A stretch of DNA of 64,000 nt from Companilactobacillus baiquanensis (GCF_003946605.1 NZ_RHOQ01000002.1:248001-312000); one strand, 5' to 3'. Shown: positions 15,953 through 25,233, counted from the stretch's first letter. Numbers and translations: made by a program. The notes: generated from the sequence alone by a model not told the origin.

Positions 15953-17575
15953 CTAGTTCGCACTATTTAAATCACGAACACGATATCCGATATAACCTAA
16001 AATTATCAAAATTAAGGCGATTATAATTTGCCACCAAAATGTACCGATATCCATACTATGAACAGGGACTTTTGTAATGTAACCAAATGGGGTTAATTTA
16101 GAAATCCACTTTGGTAGGTCGATCAATTTGCCGAAATACTCTACAAAAAGCGCAAATCCGGCGTATAGATAACTTGCTGAAGTTATTTTTGGTAACCAAC
16201 CTACAATAAAGGCTGTTATTGCCAGCATTATTAAGACTGGTGAGATATATGCGTAAAATCCTTTTAAGAAGACTGACAATTCAATTGGGTGTTTCATTAC
16301 TGAAGCACCGCCTAATTGCAGTCCCCACATACCGGCAAATAAGGCCATTAGACTGGTTAATATTCCTAGTATTAAGACACTGGTAAATAAATAATTACGG
16401 CTGACTGGTTTGGAGTGGATAAGTTCCAAATATCCTTTATTTTCGCCGGATTTTAGATAATTGATTATCTGCATTCCAGGGAATAATGCTAAGACTCCAA
16501 AGACGATCATTAATAATGATACAAATTGTTTAATAATTAAAATATTTGCTTTATTTATTTCTGAAGCGCCAACTAATTGTTTCATAGCGGGATTGGTTTT
16601 TAAAATGTCACCGATGGTATTGAAAATTGAACCATAGGTAAATCCTAGGATCAATAAACCGATTACCCAAACTATTATTGAGGTCCTGTGAAGTCTCCAA
16701 AACAAACTAAGGGGTCCTCTTAAAAAGACAGATGCTCTGGCACGTCCTGGTCTAGTGGCTATAATTCCGGATCCAATGTCACGATGGTTATTGATCCATA
16801 ATGCTGCAATAGAAAGGATCAATGATAGTAACAACATTAGAAATACCGGTAACCAGTTGTTATCTTGATAAGTAGAGAATTTCTCTACCCAGCCGAATGG
16901 AACAAACCAAGTTGCTTTAGGATGGGAGACATCAGTTGTCATTCTAGCAATATACATTAATCCAAAAATGATATACGAAAGTATTGTTGCAGAACGAGAA
17001 TTATCTACTAATTGAGCAAAGAAGGCGGCAATTGTTGCATACATAAATCCAGCGGCTCCTAGACCTAAGCCTAAAAGGAAATTACCATTGCTGTCTGTTC
17101 CGGGTAAATTTGCCACTTGTAAACCTAAACTATAAAATAGGCCAATAATAAAATTAATGAATAACAATTCAATAAGTGATGCTGACAAACTTGATAATTT
17201 ACCCACGGAATGAGATTGAATAATTTCTAGTAATCCAGAATCTTCTTCACCGCGAGTATTTTTAATAATGATCGAAAAATTCATAATAGCGGCAACTATT
17301 GCCATGAAAACGGTCATTTCAGCGGCAAAGACATCGGCGGTAGTATAAGGACCGCTACCGGGTAATTTACCGAATAAAGAAACCATAGAAGGTGTTTTTA
17401 AAGTCTTTACGATTTCGTCTATTGATGCCTGTGTATCATAAATACCAGTAAATTTGGCTGCTATTGCTGCAAATAATACGATTAAAAGAACTGACCAGAT
17501 TGTTAATTTTAACCAATCCCGTTTTAAACTAAAGCGAGTTAAGAACAATGTTTGATGAAAATTACGATTTTCCAT
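15953..17575 (-). CDS. ABC-2 type exporter, permease subunit
   Basis: A 540-residue membrane protein with about 12 segments in two similar halves, so a fused double permease. Motifs such as NTRGEEDSGLLEIIQSHSVGK (about 108-128) and the matching SGENKGYLELIHSKPVSR in the second half mark the antibiotic-type (tetronasin/TnrB-like) ABC-2 exporters. It starts five bases after the ATPase gene, so the two form an operon. A divergent TetR gene suggests substrate-induced export of a drug or peptide. The substrate is unknown. Confidence 0.87.
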   Translation of the reverse strand: MENRNFHQTLFLTRFSLKRDWLKLTIWSVLLIVLFAAIAAKFTGIYDTQASIDEIVKTLKTPSMVSLFGKLPGSGPYTTADVFAAEMTVFMAIVAAIMNFSIIIKNTRGEEDSGLLEIIQSHSVGKLSSLSASLIELLFINFIIGLFYSLGLQVANLPGTDSNGNFLLGLGLGAAGFMYATIAAFFAQLVDNSRSATILSYIIFGLMYIARMTTDVSHPKATWFVPFGWVEKFSTYQDNNWLPVFLMLLLSLILSIAALWINNHRDIGSGIIATRPGRARASVFLRGPLSLFWRLHRTSIIVWVIGLLILGFTYGSIFNTIGDILKTNPAMKQLVGASEINKANILIIKQFVSLLMIVFGVLALFPGMQIINYLKSGENKGYLELIHSKPVSRNYLFTSVLILGILTSLMALFAGMWGLQLGGASVMKHPIELSVFLKGFYAYISPVLIMLAITAFIVGWLPKITSASYLYAGFALFVEYFGKLIDLPKWISKLTPFGYITKVPVHSMDIGTFWWQIIIALILIILGYIGYRVRDLNSAN

Positions 17576-17580
17576 TATAA

Positions 17581-18495
17581 TTATCTCCCTTCATTTGAGT
17601 TGTAATATCTCATAAATAAGTCTTCCAAAGTTGGAGGAGTCGATTGTAGTGAGACTAATTCTTTACTAGACAAATAATTCATAACTGAACCCATTTGATC
17701 AGAATCAACTGAAAAAGTAGTTAGTCCATTAGCTTCTAATTTAACATTGTGGACACCTTTAAGATCTTTTAAGTCAGTTGTGGGTTTCATAGTTTGATAT
17801 TGAATAACGGTTCTAGTTAAGTGACGTATATCTGATAATGAACCGGTTTCCACTATTTCCCCGTCACGAATGATTCCTATACGATCACACATTTTTTCAA
17901 CTTCAGATAGAATGTGGCTTGATAATAAGACTGATTTGCCAGCTTCCTTTAATTCAAGAACGGATTTTTGAAAAATTTCTTCGTTCAAGGGATCAAGTCC
18001 AGAAGTAGGTTCATCAAAAATATAAAAATCAGCATCGGTAGAAAACGCTGCGACTAATGCAACTTTTTGACGATTACCTTTAGAATATGTTCTAGCTTTT
18101 TTAGTAGTATCTAATTGAAATCGCTTGATCATTTCATCTGTTTTAGCAGAATGTTTAGTATTTCCTAATTTTAAAAACAGATCAATGATTTCGCCACCGG
18201 TTAAATTAGGCCATAAGTAAATATCTCCAGGGACATAGGCTAATTTTTTATGGATAGAGACGGAATCTTTATATACATCTTTACCAAATAGAGTGGCAGT
18301 ACCGCCTGATGCACGTAATATCCCCAGAAGTGTTCGGATAGTGGTAGATTTACCAGCACCATTTGGTCCGATAAATCCAAATACTTCGCCAGGATAAACA
18401 TCAAAAGTGACGTTTTTTAAAGCTTGAAATTTCCCAAATTTCTTTTGTAGATGATCAATATGTAAGATAGCATTTTTTTCTTGATTCATTGTCAT
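17581..18495 (-). CDS. ABC exporter, ATPase subunit
   Basis: A 304-residue ATPase. Walker A GPNGAGKST, Walker B FYIFDEPTSGLDP and the H-loop SSHILSEVEKMCDRIG are all present. The signature is the reduced form YSKGNRQKV in place of LSGGQ, as in this exporter subfamily. The C-terminal about 80 residues form the usual extra regulatory domain. AAAGGGG precedes two closely spaced ATGs (18495 and 18489); either could be used. It partners the adjacent 12-segment permease. Confidence 0.92.
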   Translation of the reverse strand: MTMNQEKNAILHIDHLQKKFGKFQALKNVTFDVYPGEVFGFIGPNGAGKSTTIRTLLGILRASGGTATLFGKDVYKDSVSIHKKLAYVPGDIYLWPNLTGGEIIDLFLKLGNTKHSAKTDEMIKRFQLDTTKKARTYSKGNRQKVALVAAFSTDADFYIFDEPTSGLDPLNEEIFQKSVLELKEAGKSVLLSSHILSEVEKMCDRIGIIRDGEIVETGSLSDIRHLTRTVIQYQTMKPTTDLKDLKGVHNVKLEANGLTTFSVDSDQMGSVMNYLSSKELVSLQSTPPTLEDLFMRYYNSNEGR

Positions 18496-18570
18496 GATCC
18501 CCTTTACCTAAATTCAAATTTGAAAGCAATAAACTTGAATTTTTTATAATAAGATGAAATATTTTTATTG

Positions 18571-18649
18571 AATAGTTCATTTATCAAAGAGTATATTAGT
18601 TGTGCGGATAGGGAGTGTCAACCTTTAAAAATAGGCAAAGTGAACTATT
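18571..18649 (-). promoter_or_regulatory. ABC exporter promoter flanked by inverted TetR half-sites
   Basis: A near-perfect sigma-A promoter reads leftward: TTGACA (18621-18616), 17 bp, TAATAT (18598-18593). It is bracketed by AATAGTTCATTT at 18571-18582 and its inverted copy AAAGTGAACTATT at 18637-18649. These are likely operator sites for the divergent TetR. Confidence 0.6.
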
Positions 18650-18728
18650 TTTAAAGAAAAAAATGAATATCCTGATTTGATAATAAAAAAGATGAAATAT
18701 CGTTAAAAATAATTTTTTGGAGAAAATG

Positions 18729-19331
18729 ATGGCAACTAATAAAAAACGTAAAGAACAGAAAAAAGAGACGATTTTAAATGCGGCAACAAAAGTTTTTATC
18801 AGCAATGGATATAAAAAAACCTCCGTTGCTGAAATAGCAAAAGAGGCTGATTCTTCACAAGTAACGCTCTATAAATATTTTCCAAGTAAGATCGAATTGG
18901 CTAGAGAAGTCATGATCAAGATGATTATTGACGGGTATGCTGGTTACGATGAACAATTAGAAAAATCCAATCTTAGCTTTAAAGAAAAGGTTGAAGAGAT
19001 TTTGAACTTTGGTAGTAATGAAGTTGAGCACGTGAATCCAGATTTTATGGGTTTTATGATTGATGAGTTTCAGGGTTCAAACGGCGATGATCGGGTTATG
19101 AAAGCTTATGACAAAGGAAAAGAAGGATTCTGGGGTAAAATTTTGAAACAGGGCCGTGCTGAAGGGGACATTAACGACAATATTCAAGACGAAGTTGTCA
19201 TGATGTATGTTGATATGATTTTATCTTATTTTATGAATCCTGCAACTTCAAAGAAGACGAAAGATCTAGTTACTAAAAAGTATTCAAATGGTTTAGCACA
19301 TGTTTTCTTCTACGGGATTATGGGAAGGTAA
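18729..19331 (+). CDS. TetR family regulator, divergent from ABC exporter
   Basis: A 200-residue repressor. The TetR helix-turn-helix is at about residues 10-55 (TSVAEIAKEADSSQVTLYKYFPSK). The ATG at 18729 is six bases after GGAG; an in-frame TTG upstream overlaps that site and is rejected. Divergence from the ABC exporter and the shared inverted half-sites make the exporter its probable target. Its 3' end overlaps the converging endonuclease fragment by 39 bp. Confidence 0.88.
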   Translation: MATNKKRKEQKKETILNAATKVFISNGYKKTSVAEIAKEADSSQVTLYKYFPSKIELAREVMIKMIIDGYAGYDEQLEKSNLSFKEKVEEILNFGSNEVEHVNPDFMGFMIDEFQGSNGDDRVMKAYDKGKEGFWGKILKQGRAEGDINDNIQDEVVMMYVDMILSYFMNPATSKKTKDLVTKKYSNGLAHVFFYGIMGR

Positions 19332-19716
19332 TATCAATCTATAATCATCGAAAAAATCACTCTTTAATTTTCCAAATTCGTCAATTAAGGCGTGAAATTC
19401 TCCAGCTTCATCAGGTGAGTAGTCAAAATTCAATTCGACGATATTCTTCAGTTGCATATAGGTTGGTTTTTTATCAAAAGCATCTAGAGTTTTAAAAAGT
19501 TTCATACAATAATTGTCAGCTACAAAAGTGGAACGATGAAAGTAGTACAAAAGTAAGACATCAGCTGTTTCATTTCCGATTCCTTTTAAAGAAAGCAATT
19601 TTTTTCGCAGTGGTTGAGTGGATAATTTTTCCCAATCATTGAAATTATCGCGATATGCTGTAAGTAATGATTGCAAGTAGAGTGATTTGTTACGGAAAAA
19701 TCCACTGGGGTCAACT
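19293..19716 (-). pseudogene. C-terminal part of an endonuclease III-like gene, cut by an IS element
   Basis: The frame is open from PSGFFRNKSLYLQSLLTAYR through the helix-hairpin-helix LLSLKGIGNETADVLLLYYF to the end. This is the C-terminal about 60% of an HhH-GPD DNA glycosylase/endonuclease III-like protein of the [4Fe-4S]-lacking type. The matching N-terminal part is at 21286-21420, on the other side of a tnpB element. Some 35-40 residues of the family core appear to be missing at the junction, so it is unlikely to be functional. Confidence 0.8.
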
Positions 19717-19719
19717 ACT

Positions 19720-19900
19720 CGTCACTAAAGTAACGAGCTTGTGAGAATATATAATCCTAGGATTACACACATCACAATTTACTTAGATACACCGTTGCCT
19801 AATCAATTTAAGGCTTACATGGTAATTACCAAAGTCTTTAGAGTCCGCAAGTTGCCGAACGGACTATATTTTTACTGAAGTTAACGGACTTATCTTATTA
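19720..19900 (-). ncRNA. Candidate omega RNA of TnpB
   Basis: The region from the end of tnpB to the right end of the element is non-coding. It folds into several hairpins, including AGTCCG...CGGACT near 19838-19861 and the end hairpin. In characterised TnpB systems this is where the guide scaffold is encoded, with the guide taken from the flanking DNA. Here the flank is the split endonuclease gene. Confidence 0.45.
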
Positions 19901-21145
19901 CGCTATTGTTAGTAATCCTTTTGCCAATATATTCTTAGCGGCATTATGATCTCGTATATGGAAAGCGTCACAGTTTGGGCATGTCCATTTTCTATCTGAA
20001 AGAGTTAAATGTTCTTCATCTTTCATCAAATAGCCACAATCAGAACACGTTTGGGTCGTGTTATAAGGATTAACTTTTACAAAATTCTTGCCATATAGTT
20101 CAGCTTTATATTCAAGCTGTTGGATAAATGTTCCCCAACCAACATCTGAAATGCTCATAGCCAACGCATGGTTCTTCAACATGTTCTTACTTGATAAATC
20201 TTCCGCAACTACCAGATCGTGGTTCTTGATAAGTGTAGTTGAGAGACTATTTAGAAAGTTTGCACGTTGATTCATGACAGATTTTTGTAGTTTTGAAACT
20301 AATAAACGCTGCTTCTGATAATTAGAAGATTCGCGTAATTTTCGGTGTTCCTTCTTAGCTCTAATTTGACGTAAAGACAACTTACGTTGGGCTTTAGCTA
20401 ATCTACCCTTAATACGACGATAATATCTTGGGTTACCAACGGTCTCACCATTAGAATCAGTAAGAAAGTTATCTGTATTCAAATCAATTCCAATCTTTTT
20501 ATCAGTTTTAGATGGAATATCTACGAATGGTTCATCAGAAGCCAATTGCATGGAGATGTAGTAGTCACCAATAGAATCTTTGGAAACAGTGACAGTACCA
20601 ATACGTATGTCTTGGTTACGTTGTAGTAAACGTTTTTGTGATCCAGATACACGAATAGCACCTATTAAAGACAATTTAATATGTTTATTATCAACGAATC
20701 TAATGTTCCCATTGAATACATTTGGTGATACTTTACTTGAATATCGATTAGGCAACTGGAAATTTCCATCATATTTTTTCTTATGGAAGTTAGGTGTTCC
20801 ATGGTTGTGAATCTTTCGGAACATATTCCAGGAAGATTGATAAGATTTTTTAGAAGTATTAATCACATCAGTTCCAACTTTATTACTACCGAGCCAAGAA
20901 TGTAATCCAAAGATGTATTTAGTGGATTTACGTTTTTTCAAATAAGCTATACGATCCTGAACTTGCTTAATAGGTAGTTTGCACTTGGACAGTATGTATA
21001 ATTCCTTATCAATCGCAACCATCTCATTGTAAGCAAAACGTGAAGCATTGATATTGGTTTCAATAATTTGTTTTTGCTTAAAAGATGGATAACATTTCAT
21101 CTTCAATCCATAGTGAAAAGGCAATTCAGACATTGTTTTGCTCAT
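19898..21145 (-). CDS. tnpB: TnpB, RNA-guided RuvC-like nuclease of an IS605-group element
   Basis: A 415-residue protein with every key part of a live TnpB. The N-terminal helix-turn-helix is followed by RuvC residues Asp in GIDLNTDNF, Glu in VVAEDLSS and Asp in FHIRDHNAAKN, with the zinc ribbon CSDCG...CPNC between the last two. In this family the protein, with its omega RNA, cuts DNA next to a short target-adjacent motif and helps retain the element. GAAAGGAGAG precedes the ATG. No tnpA is present in the element, so movement would need a partner in trans. Confidence 0.93.
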   Translation of the reverse strand: MSKTMSELPFHYGLKMKCYPSFKQKQIIETNINASRFAYNEMVAIDKELYILSKCKLPIKQVQDRIAYLKKRKSTKYIFGLHSWLGSNKVGTDVINTSKKSYQSSWNMFRKIHNHGTPNFHKKKYDGNFQLPNRYSSKVSPNVFNGNIRFVDNKHIKLSLIGAIRVSGSQKRLLQRNQDIRIGTVTVSKDSIGDYYISMQLASDEPFVDIPSKTDKKIGIDLNTDNFLTDSNGETVGNPRYYRRIKGRLAKAQRKLSLRQIRAKKEHRKLRESSNYQKQRLLVSKLQKSVMNQRANFLNSLSTTLIKNHDLVVAEDLSSKNMLKNHALAMSISDVGWGTFIQQLEYKAELYGKNFVKVNPYNTTQTCSDCGYLMKDEEHLTLSDRKWTCPNCDAFHIRDHNAAKNILAKGLLTIA

Positions 21146-21285
21146 ATATTCTCTCTCCTTTCATAAAGGTAGAAGTAGAATATCATTTCATACGAGAGAA
21201 AGATACATAAATGGCAAGATGGCAAATATAGAGAAAAAGAATCCTTAGAAGTGTGTTCCTCTACCTGACTAAAGTCAGGAGATTC

Positions 21286-21420
21286 CTACACGTGTTTTAA
21301 TTGAATTAAAACCATCCCAACTAACATTTCTTCGGTACTTTGAGTAGGCCACCAATTTTGGCGACCTAGTTGTTGATGCAGTAGTTCAAATAATTTTCTG
21401 ACTGTTATTTCTTTTTTCAA
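21286..21420 (-). pseudogene. N-terminal fragment of the split endonuclease III-like gene
   Basis: It starts at a TTG (21420) seven bases after GGAGG. It reads KKEITVRKLFELLHQQLG then QNWWPTQSTEEMLVGMVLIQ, the N-terminal pattern of endonuclease III-like proteins (WWPAES...VGAILVQ). It then runs into LKHV and a stop at the IS edge. The missing continuation is found at 19293-19716. Confidence 0.8.
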
Positions 21421-21459
21421 ATTAGACCTCCACGATATTTCTATTATACATTTGAAAAC

Positions 21460-21502
21460 AAACAACCCCAGTAATCTCAATTCGGATTACTGGGGTTGTG
21501 TC
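21460..21502 (-). terminator. Terminator of the MacB-like exporter gene
   Basis: ACAACCCCAGTAATC (21462-21476) pairs perfectly with GATTACTGGGGTTGT (21485-21499), with T-rich sequence after it on the minus strand. It sits inside the promoter region of the split endonuclease gene. Confidence 0.82.
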
Positions 21503-21512
21503 GTATTTTTTA

Positions 21513-23840
21513 CTATTCAGATCTAAGAGCCGTAGCGGCATCTTTTTTAGCGGCCATACGGGCTGGGATATGTCCGCCAAGTACAGTAAGAATCGTACTT
21601 ACTATGATAAGGATCAGGGCGTGAACTGGATTTAATTGAGCTACATTACTCAAATCAGTCATGCTCTTAAGTACGGCATTTATTGGGAAAGTTGCTAGCC
21701 AGGCAATTACTACACCGAGTACACCTGATGCGACACCTAGAATTGTAGTTTCAGCATCAAATACACGCGTAATATCTTTCTTTCTAGCACCTAAAGCCTT
21801 TAAAATACCTATTTCTTTCGTACGCTCTAAAACAGAAGTATAAGTAATGATAGAAATCATGATCATACTTGTTACTAGAGAAATTCCGGCAAAGGCAATT
21901 AGAACATACGTTATAGCGTCCATTAGACCACCAGTTAAGTTAGAAACTGATCCAGCTAAATCAGTGTAGATGATCTTGTTTGATTTACTCTTACCTTTAT
22001 TATATTTATCGAGGTATTTCAATACTTTGTCTTTATTTTTAAATGTATTAGGGTAAATCATAATACTTGCGGGTGTTTTTGATCCGCCAAGGTAGCTAAC
22101 TAGGCTAGTCTTAGTGGCAGAATCAACACTTTCACCCGTTATAACGTTGCTGCTGCTTGATTTTTGAGCAGTTACGATATCAGATGATTCATTTTTATTA
22201 ATAATATTCTTTGTTAGTTGATCACTATAAGCGATACCTGAAGCTAAAATGTTTTCTGATGAACTAGATTTTACTCGTAAGATACCAGAAATCTTTAATT
22301 TAGTATTATCACTATTATTGTACATTGATGAATCGGCACTATTAGGTACAAAGTTACCAGTAGGTAGTTTTTGATAGTAATTATTATTTGAAACGACTTT
22401 GACCTCTGTGCCAACTAATTTATCGAAGTTAAGTTTCTGACCATCTTTGACGGAAAATCCTAAATTCTTTAGGGCATTAACGTTGGTAGAATTGTCTTTA
22501 TCTACGATTAAAACAATGTCATTAGCACTTGTTGGCATTGATCCGGAAATAACTTTGTAGTGTTTCTTTAAGAAACTTTGACCATTTTTACCACTAGGAT
22601 AAACTGATCCGCCAACTCCAGTTGATGTTGCCATAGCATCGGTCATTGAACTAGTCGAGCCGGCTTTGCTATCAGCATTTGAGAATTTTACGGTTTTTAC
22701 TTTCCCATTTACTTCACGTAATAAATTCATACCAGTTGAGTAAGTGTAAGTAATAGTTTTACTCAATTTTGGATCAATATTATCAACATAGTTCATGTAT
22801 TTTTTATTGATCTTATTTATATGAGTAGCTTTATCTGCTTCACTCATTTTTGCCGTAACTTTATTTGATTTAGAAGTTTTCTTCTCTTTAGTCGTTGTTG
22901 GGGCTGTCTGATTTGAAGCAACTTGTGAAATAGTAATTGGAAATTGTGCTAAAGTGTTGGATTGAGTTTTATCAATTTGAGTTTGGAACCCTGATGATAA
23001 GGCTAAAACAATCGCAATACTGATAATACCAATACTTGAAGCAAAAGCCGTCAAGAATGTTCGAGCTTTTTTTGTTTTGATATTTGTAAAAGAAAGTTTT
23101 AAAGCCGTCCAAAAAGTCATCTTAGTTTTCTTCAATGAAAATTGGTCATCATTTAAATCTTCATTGTAAGGATTGGAGTCGTGTTGAATTTTACCATCAG
23201 CAAATTCAATAATACGATTGGCATATTGTTTAGCTAGATCAGGGTTATGTGTAACCATAATAACTAAACGTTCTTTAGACAAGTCCTTGATGAGTTCCAT
23301 AATTTGAACACTAGTTTCCGTATCTAAAGCGCCAGTTGGTTCATCACAGAGCAAGATTTCAGGGTCATTGGCGATAGCACGGGCAATCGCAACACGTTGC
23401 ATTTGACCACCAGATAATTGGTTAGGCTTTTTATTCATATGTGGTCCTAAACCAACACGCTCTAAAGCTTTAACTGCTTTTTCGCGTTTTTCGTTATTGG
23501 AGACCCCACTTAAAGTCATCCCCATTTCCACATTGTCGAGAATACTTAAATGTCCAATAATATTATAACTTTGGAAAATAAATCCAACTGAATTGTTACG
23601 ATATGCATCCCAATCGGATTCGGAAAAATCTTTAGTGGATTTTCCCTTGATGATCAAATCACCTGAATCATAAATATCAAGTCCACCGATACCGTTCAGC
23701 ATTGTGGTCTTACCAGAACCACTAGGACCTAAAATAGCGACGAATTCTTTAGATCTAAACGATACCGAAACATCATCTAAAGCCTTGGTTACAGAATCAC
23801 CGACATAGAAATACTTTTTTATATGTTTTAATTCCAGCAT
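21513..23840 (-). CDS. MacB-like ABC exporter, ATPase-permease fusion (paralogue 1)
   Basis: A 775-residue fusion. The N-terminal ATPase (1-235) has Walker A GPSGSGKTT, signature LSGGQMQR and Walker B LLCDEPTGALD. Then a first membrane helix (about 270-292), a long Ser/Lys/Thr-rich extracellular domain of about 350 residues, and a C-terminal FtsX region with three helices and the ERTKEIGILKALGARKKDI motif. MacB-type proteins act as mechanotransmission exporters for peptides, lipids or antimicrobials. A divergent TetR gene probably controls it. A shorter paralogue lies at 38702-40648. Confidence 0.9.
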   Translation of the reverse strand: MLELKHIKKYFYVGDSVTKALDDVSVSFRSKEFVAILGPSGSGKTTMLNGIGGLDIYDSGDLIIKGKSTKDFSESDWDAYRNNSVGFIFQSYNIIGHLSILDNVEMGMTLSGVSNNEKREKAVKALERVGLGPHMNKKPNQLSGGQMQRVAIARAIANDPEILLCDEPTGALDTETSVQIMELIKDLSKERLVIMVTHNPDLAKQYANRIIEFADGKIQHDSNPYNEDLNDDQFSLKKTKMTFWTALKLSFTNIKTKKARTFLTAFASSIGIISIAIVLALSSGFQTQIDKTQSNTLAQFPITISQVASNQTAPTTTKEKKTSKSNKVTAKMSEADKATHINKINKKYMNYVDNIDPKLSKTITYTYSTGMNLLREVNGKVKTVKFSNADSKAGSTSSMTDAMATSTGVGGSVYPSGKNGQSFLKKHYKVISGSMPTSANDIVLIVDKDNSTNVNALKNLGFSVKDGQKLNFDKLVGTEVKVVSNNNYYQKLPTGNFVPNSADSSMYNNSDNTKLKISGILRVKSSSSENILASGIAYSDQLTKNIINKNESSDIVTAQKSSSSNVITGESVDSATKTSLVSYLGGSKTPASIMIYPNTFKNKDKVLKYLDKYNKGKSKSNKIIYTDLAGSVSNLTGGLMDAITYVLIAFAGISLVTSMIMISIITYTSVLERTKEIGILKALGARKKDITRVFDAETTILGVASGVLGVVIAWLATFPINAVLKSMTDLSNVAQLNPVHALILIIVSTILTVLGGHIPARMAAKKDAATALRSE

Positions 23841-23963
23841 TTAATTAATCCTTTTATTTAATATTTGTAATGTTCAAAATTTAATTCTTTGTTAGAATAT
23901 CATTATTGCAACACTATGTTTCATATAATAAGAATTTTATATTTATAACGCAATCATCAAATT

Positions 23964-23978
23964 AAGACAAATTGTCTT
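23964..23978. promoter_or_regulatory. Palindromic operator candidate upstream of TetR and exporter
   Basis: AAGACAA-A-TTGTCTT is a perfect 15 bp palindrome about 45 bp before the TetR start and 124 bp before the exporter start. This size and position suit a TetR dimer. Confidence 0.5.
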
Positions 23979-24023
23979 TAAATAGACATTTTTAGTAAAA
24001 GTGTTGAATATTTGGAGGATAGA

Positions 24024-24569
24024 ATGGTAGGAATTAAAAATAATCGTCGGGCACGTTATACTAAGAAAATGATTCAAGAGACTGTTTTGGATCTATTAGA
24101 AGATAATCCTATAAACAATATAACGGTAACGGAAGTATGTAAAAAGGCTGATGTGAATCGTACGACTTTTTATCGTTATTACGAAGATATTTATCAGTGT
24201 GTCGATGATATTGAAATGGAATTTTTAGAATCTAATGAACCACCTGAAAAAATTCAACCGGTTTCTGCAATAGAAGGTTTATTGACAGCTTTTTATAATG
24301 AAAAAAAGTTGAGTAACTTAGTTTTTGTAGAGGGTAAAACGAGGTTGCTTGAAAAATTACAAGACGCAATGGATCAAAATGGTAAGGAGTTTATTAATCA
24401 ATATCAGTCGGCATATTTAATGGCAGGGATGCAGAGTATTATGAAGATTTGGGTTAAAAATGGGATGAAGGAAACACCTCATGAGTTAACGAAAATAATA
24501 ATTAAAATAGTTTTTGCCGATAATTTACAGCCAATGCGTAAATTTCTGACAAGTGGTTCAAAAGAATAA
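24024..24569 (+). CDS. TetR family regulator, divergent from MacB-like exporter
   Basis: A 181-residue regulator. The N-terminal helix-turn-helix reads NITVTEVCKKADVNRTTFYRYYEDI, the DhaS/TetR_C-type variant found in Firmicutes. The ATG at 24024 follows GGAGG by five bases; an in-frame TTG four codons upstream overlaps the ribosome-binding site and is rejected. The divergent layout with the MacB-like gene and the shared palindrome suggest that it represses that exporter. Confidence 0.87.
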   Translation: MVGIKNNRRARYTKKMIQETVLDLLEDNPINNITVTEVCKKADVNRTTFYRYYEDIYQCVDDIEMEFLESNEPPEKIQPVSAIEGLLTAFYNEKKLSNLVFVEGKTRLLEKLQDAMDQNGKEFINQYQSAYLMAGMQSIMKIWVKNGMKETPHELTKIIIKIVFADNLQPMRKFLTSGSKE

Positions 24570-24664
24570 TCTGAATACGTTTTCTAAGTTTAATCCTTTA
24601 TGAGATAAAAAAATTTGTGTTATGGTATTATTCGTGCGCAAAATTTCAAATAGGGGGGAAACAT

Positions 24665-24943
24665 ATGCAAGAGCTTTTATTCGTTATGGGATCATTGGGG
24701 ATCTTGTTGTTAGAAAAATATGTTTTAGCCAATAATTCAAGTTTTTGGATCGGAGCGATCGTACCGATAATTTCTATTGTATTTATTGTCTGGTTACTGG
24801 CAACTGACCGTTTGCAATTAGACTTTTTGGATATTTTAGTTTCTTCAGTTTACATTTCATTGAGCTTTATTTTCTGGGGACAAGGTCAAGACTTGTACCA
24901 TCGAAGAACTGTTAAAAAAATCAATAAGAGAATTTACGAGTAA
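24665..24943 (+). CDS. Small membrane protein, unknown function
   Basis: About 92 residues with three hydrophobic segments (about 3-20, 27-45, 58-74) and a basic C-terminal tail (HRRTVKKINKRI). ATAGGGGGG stands about 8 bases before the ATG at 24665; the upstream in-frame ATG has no such site. The G-rich ribosome-binding site plus ATG is partly complementary to the C-rich linker of the candidate small RNAs near 0.7-2.4 kb, an observation only. Family not recognised. Confidence 0.7.
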   Translation: MQELLFVMGSLGILLLEKYVLANNSSFWIGAIVPIISIVFIVWLLATDRLQLDFLDILVSSVYISLSFIFWGQGQDLYHRRTVKKINKRIYE

Positions 24944-25039
24944 TAATCCAATTATTTGAATATTGATCGTGTAGGCAAGATAATGGTGGCAGATTTAGGA
25001 AGTAATTCTTAAATCACAATAGGAAAAGAAGTAAGCAAA

Positions 25040-25228
25040 ATGAAAGCTGAAAAAAGAGATCGTATGTATTTAATGCTACCCGCAATATTTATAATTTTAG
25101 GTATTCTAGCGGCATATGTTTCTAAGACATTAGCTATCATTAGTTTTATCGTTGCGGTAATATCTTGCATCGCATTTTTCTTAAACATTATCGTTGAGCA
25201 TTTTGAATATAAACATAAAGCAAATTAA
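25040..25228 (+). CDS. Small two-segment membrane protein, unknown function
   Basis: 62 residues: a charged N terminus (MKAEKRDRM), two adjacent hydrophobic helices (about 11-30 and 33-52) and a polar tail. The ribosome-binding site is weak (GGAAAAGAAG). A terminator hairpin follows at once. Nothing beyond membrane location can be said. Confidence 0.6.
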   Translation: MKAEKRDRMYLMLPAIFIILGILAAYVSKTLAIISFIVAVISCIAFFLNIIVEHFEYKHKAN

Positions 25229-25233
25229 TTTTT

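Larger units (their letters stand above)
19717..21295 (-). mobile_element. IS200/IS605-group element, TnpB-only (IS1341 type)
   Basis: The element carries tnpB without tnpA. The 5' end has the hairpin CCTGAC-TTTA-GTCAGG (about 21268-21283), and the 3' end has CTCGTTACTTTAGTGACGAG (about 19723-19742). Subterminal hairpins without terminal inverted repeats are typical of this group. It splits an endonuclease III-like gene. The exact ends cannot be fixed without an empty-site comparison. Confidence 0.8.

Noticed and set aside
19676..19740. ATG at 19676 as the real start of an intact small DNA-repair protein
   Set aside because: The same frame continues upstream with family-typical sequence (PSGFFRNKSLYLQ). 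The missing N-terminal half is found beyond the IS element, so this is a fragment.
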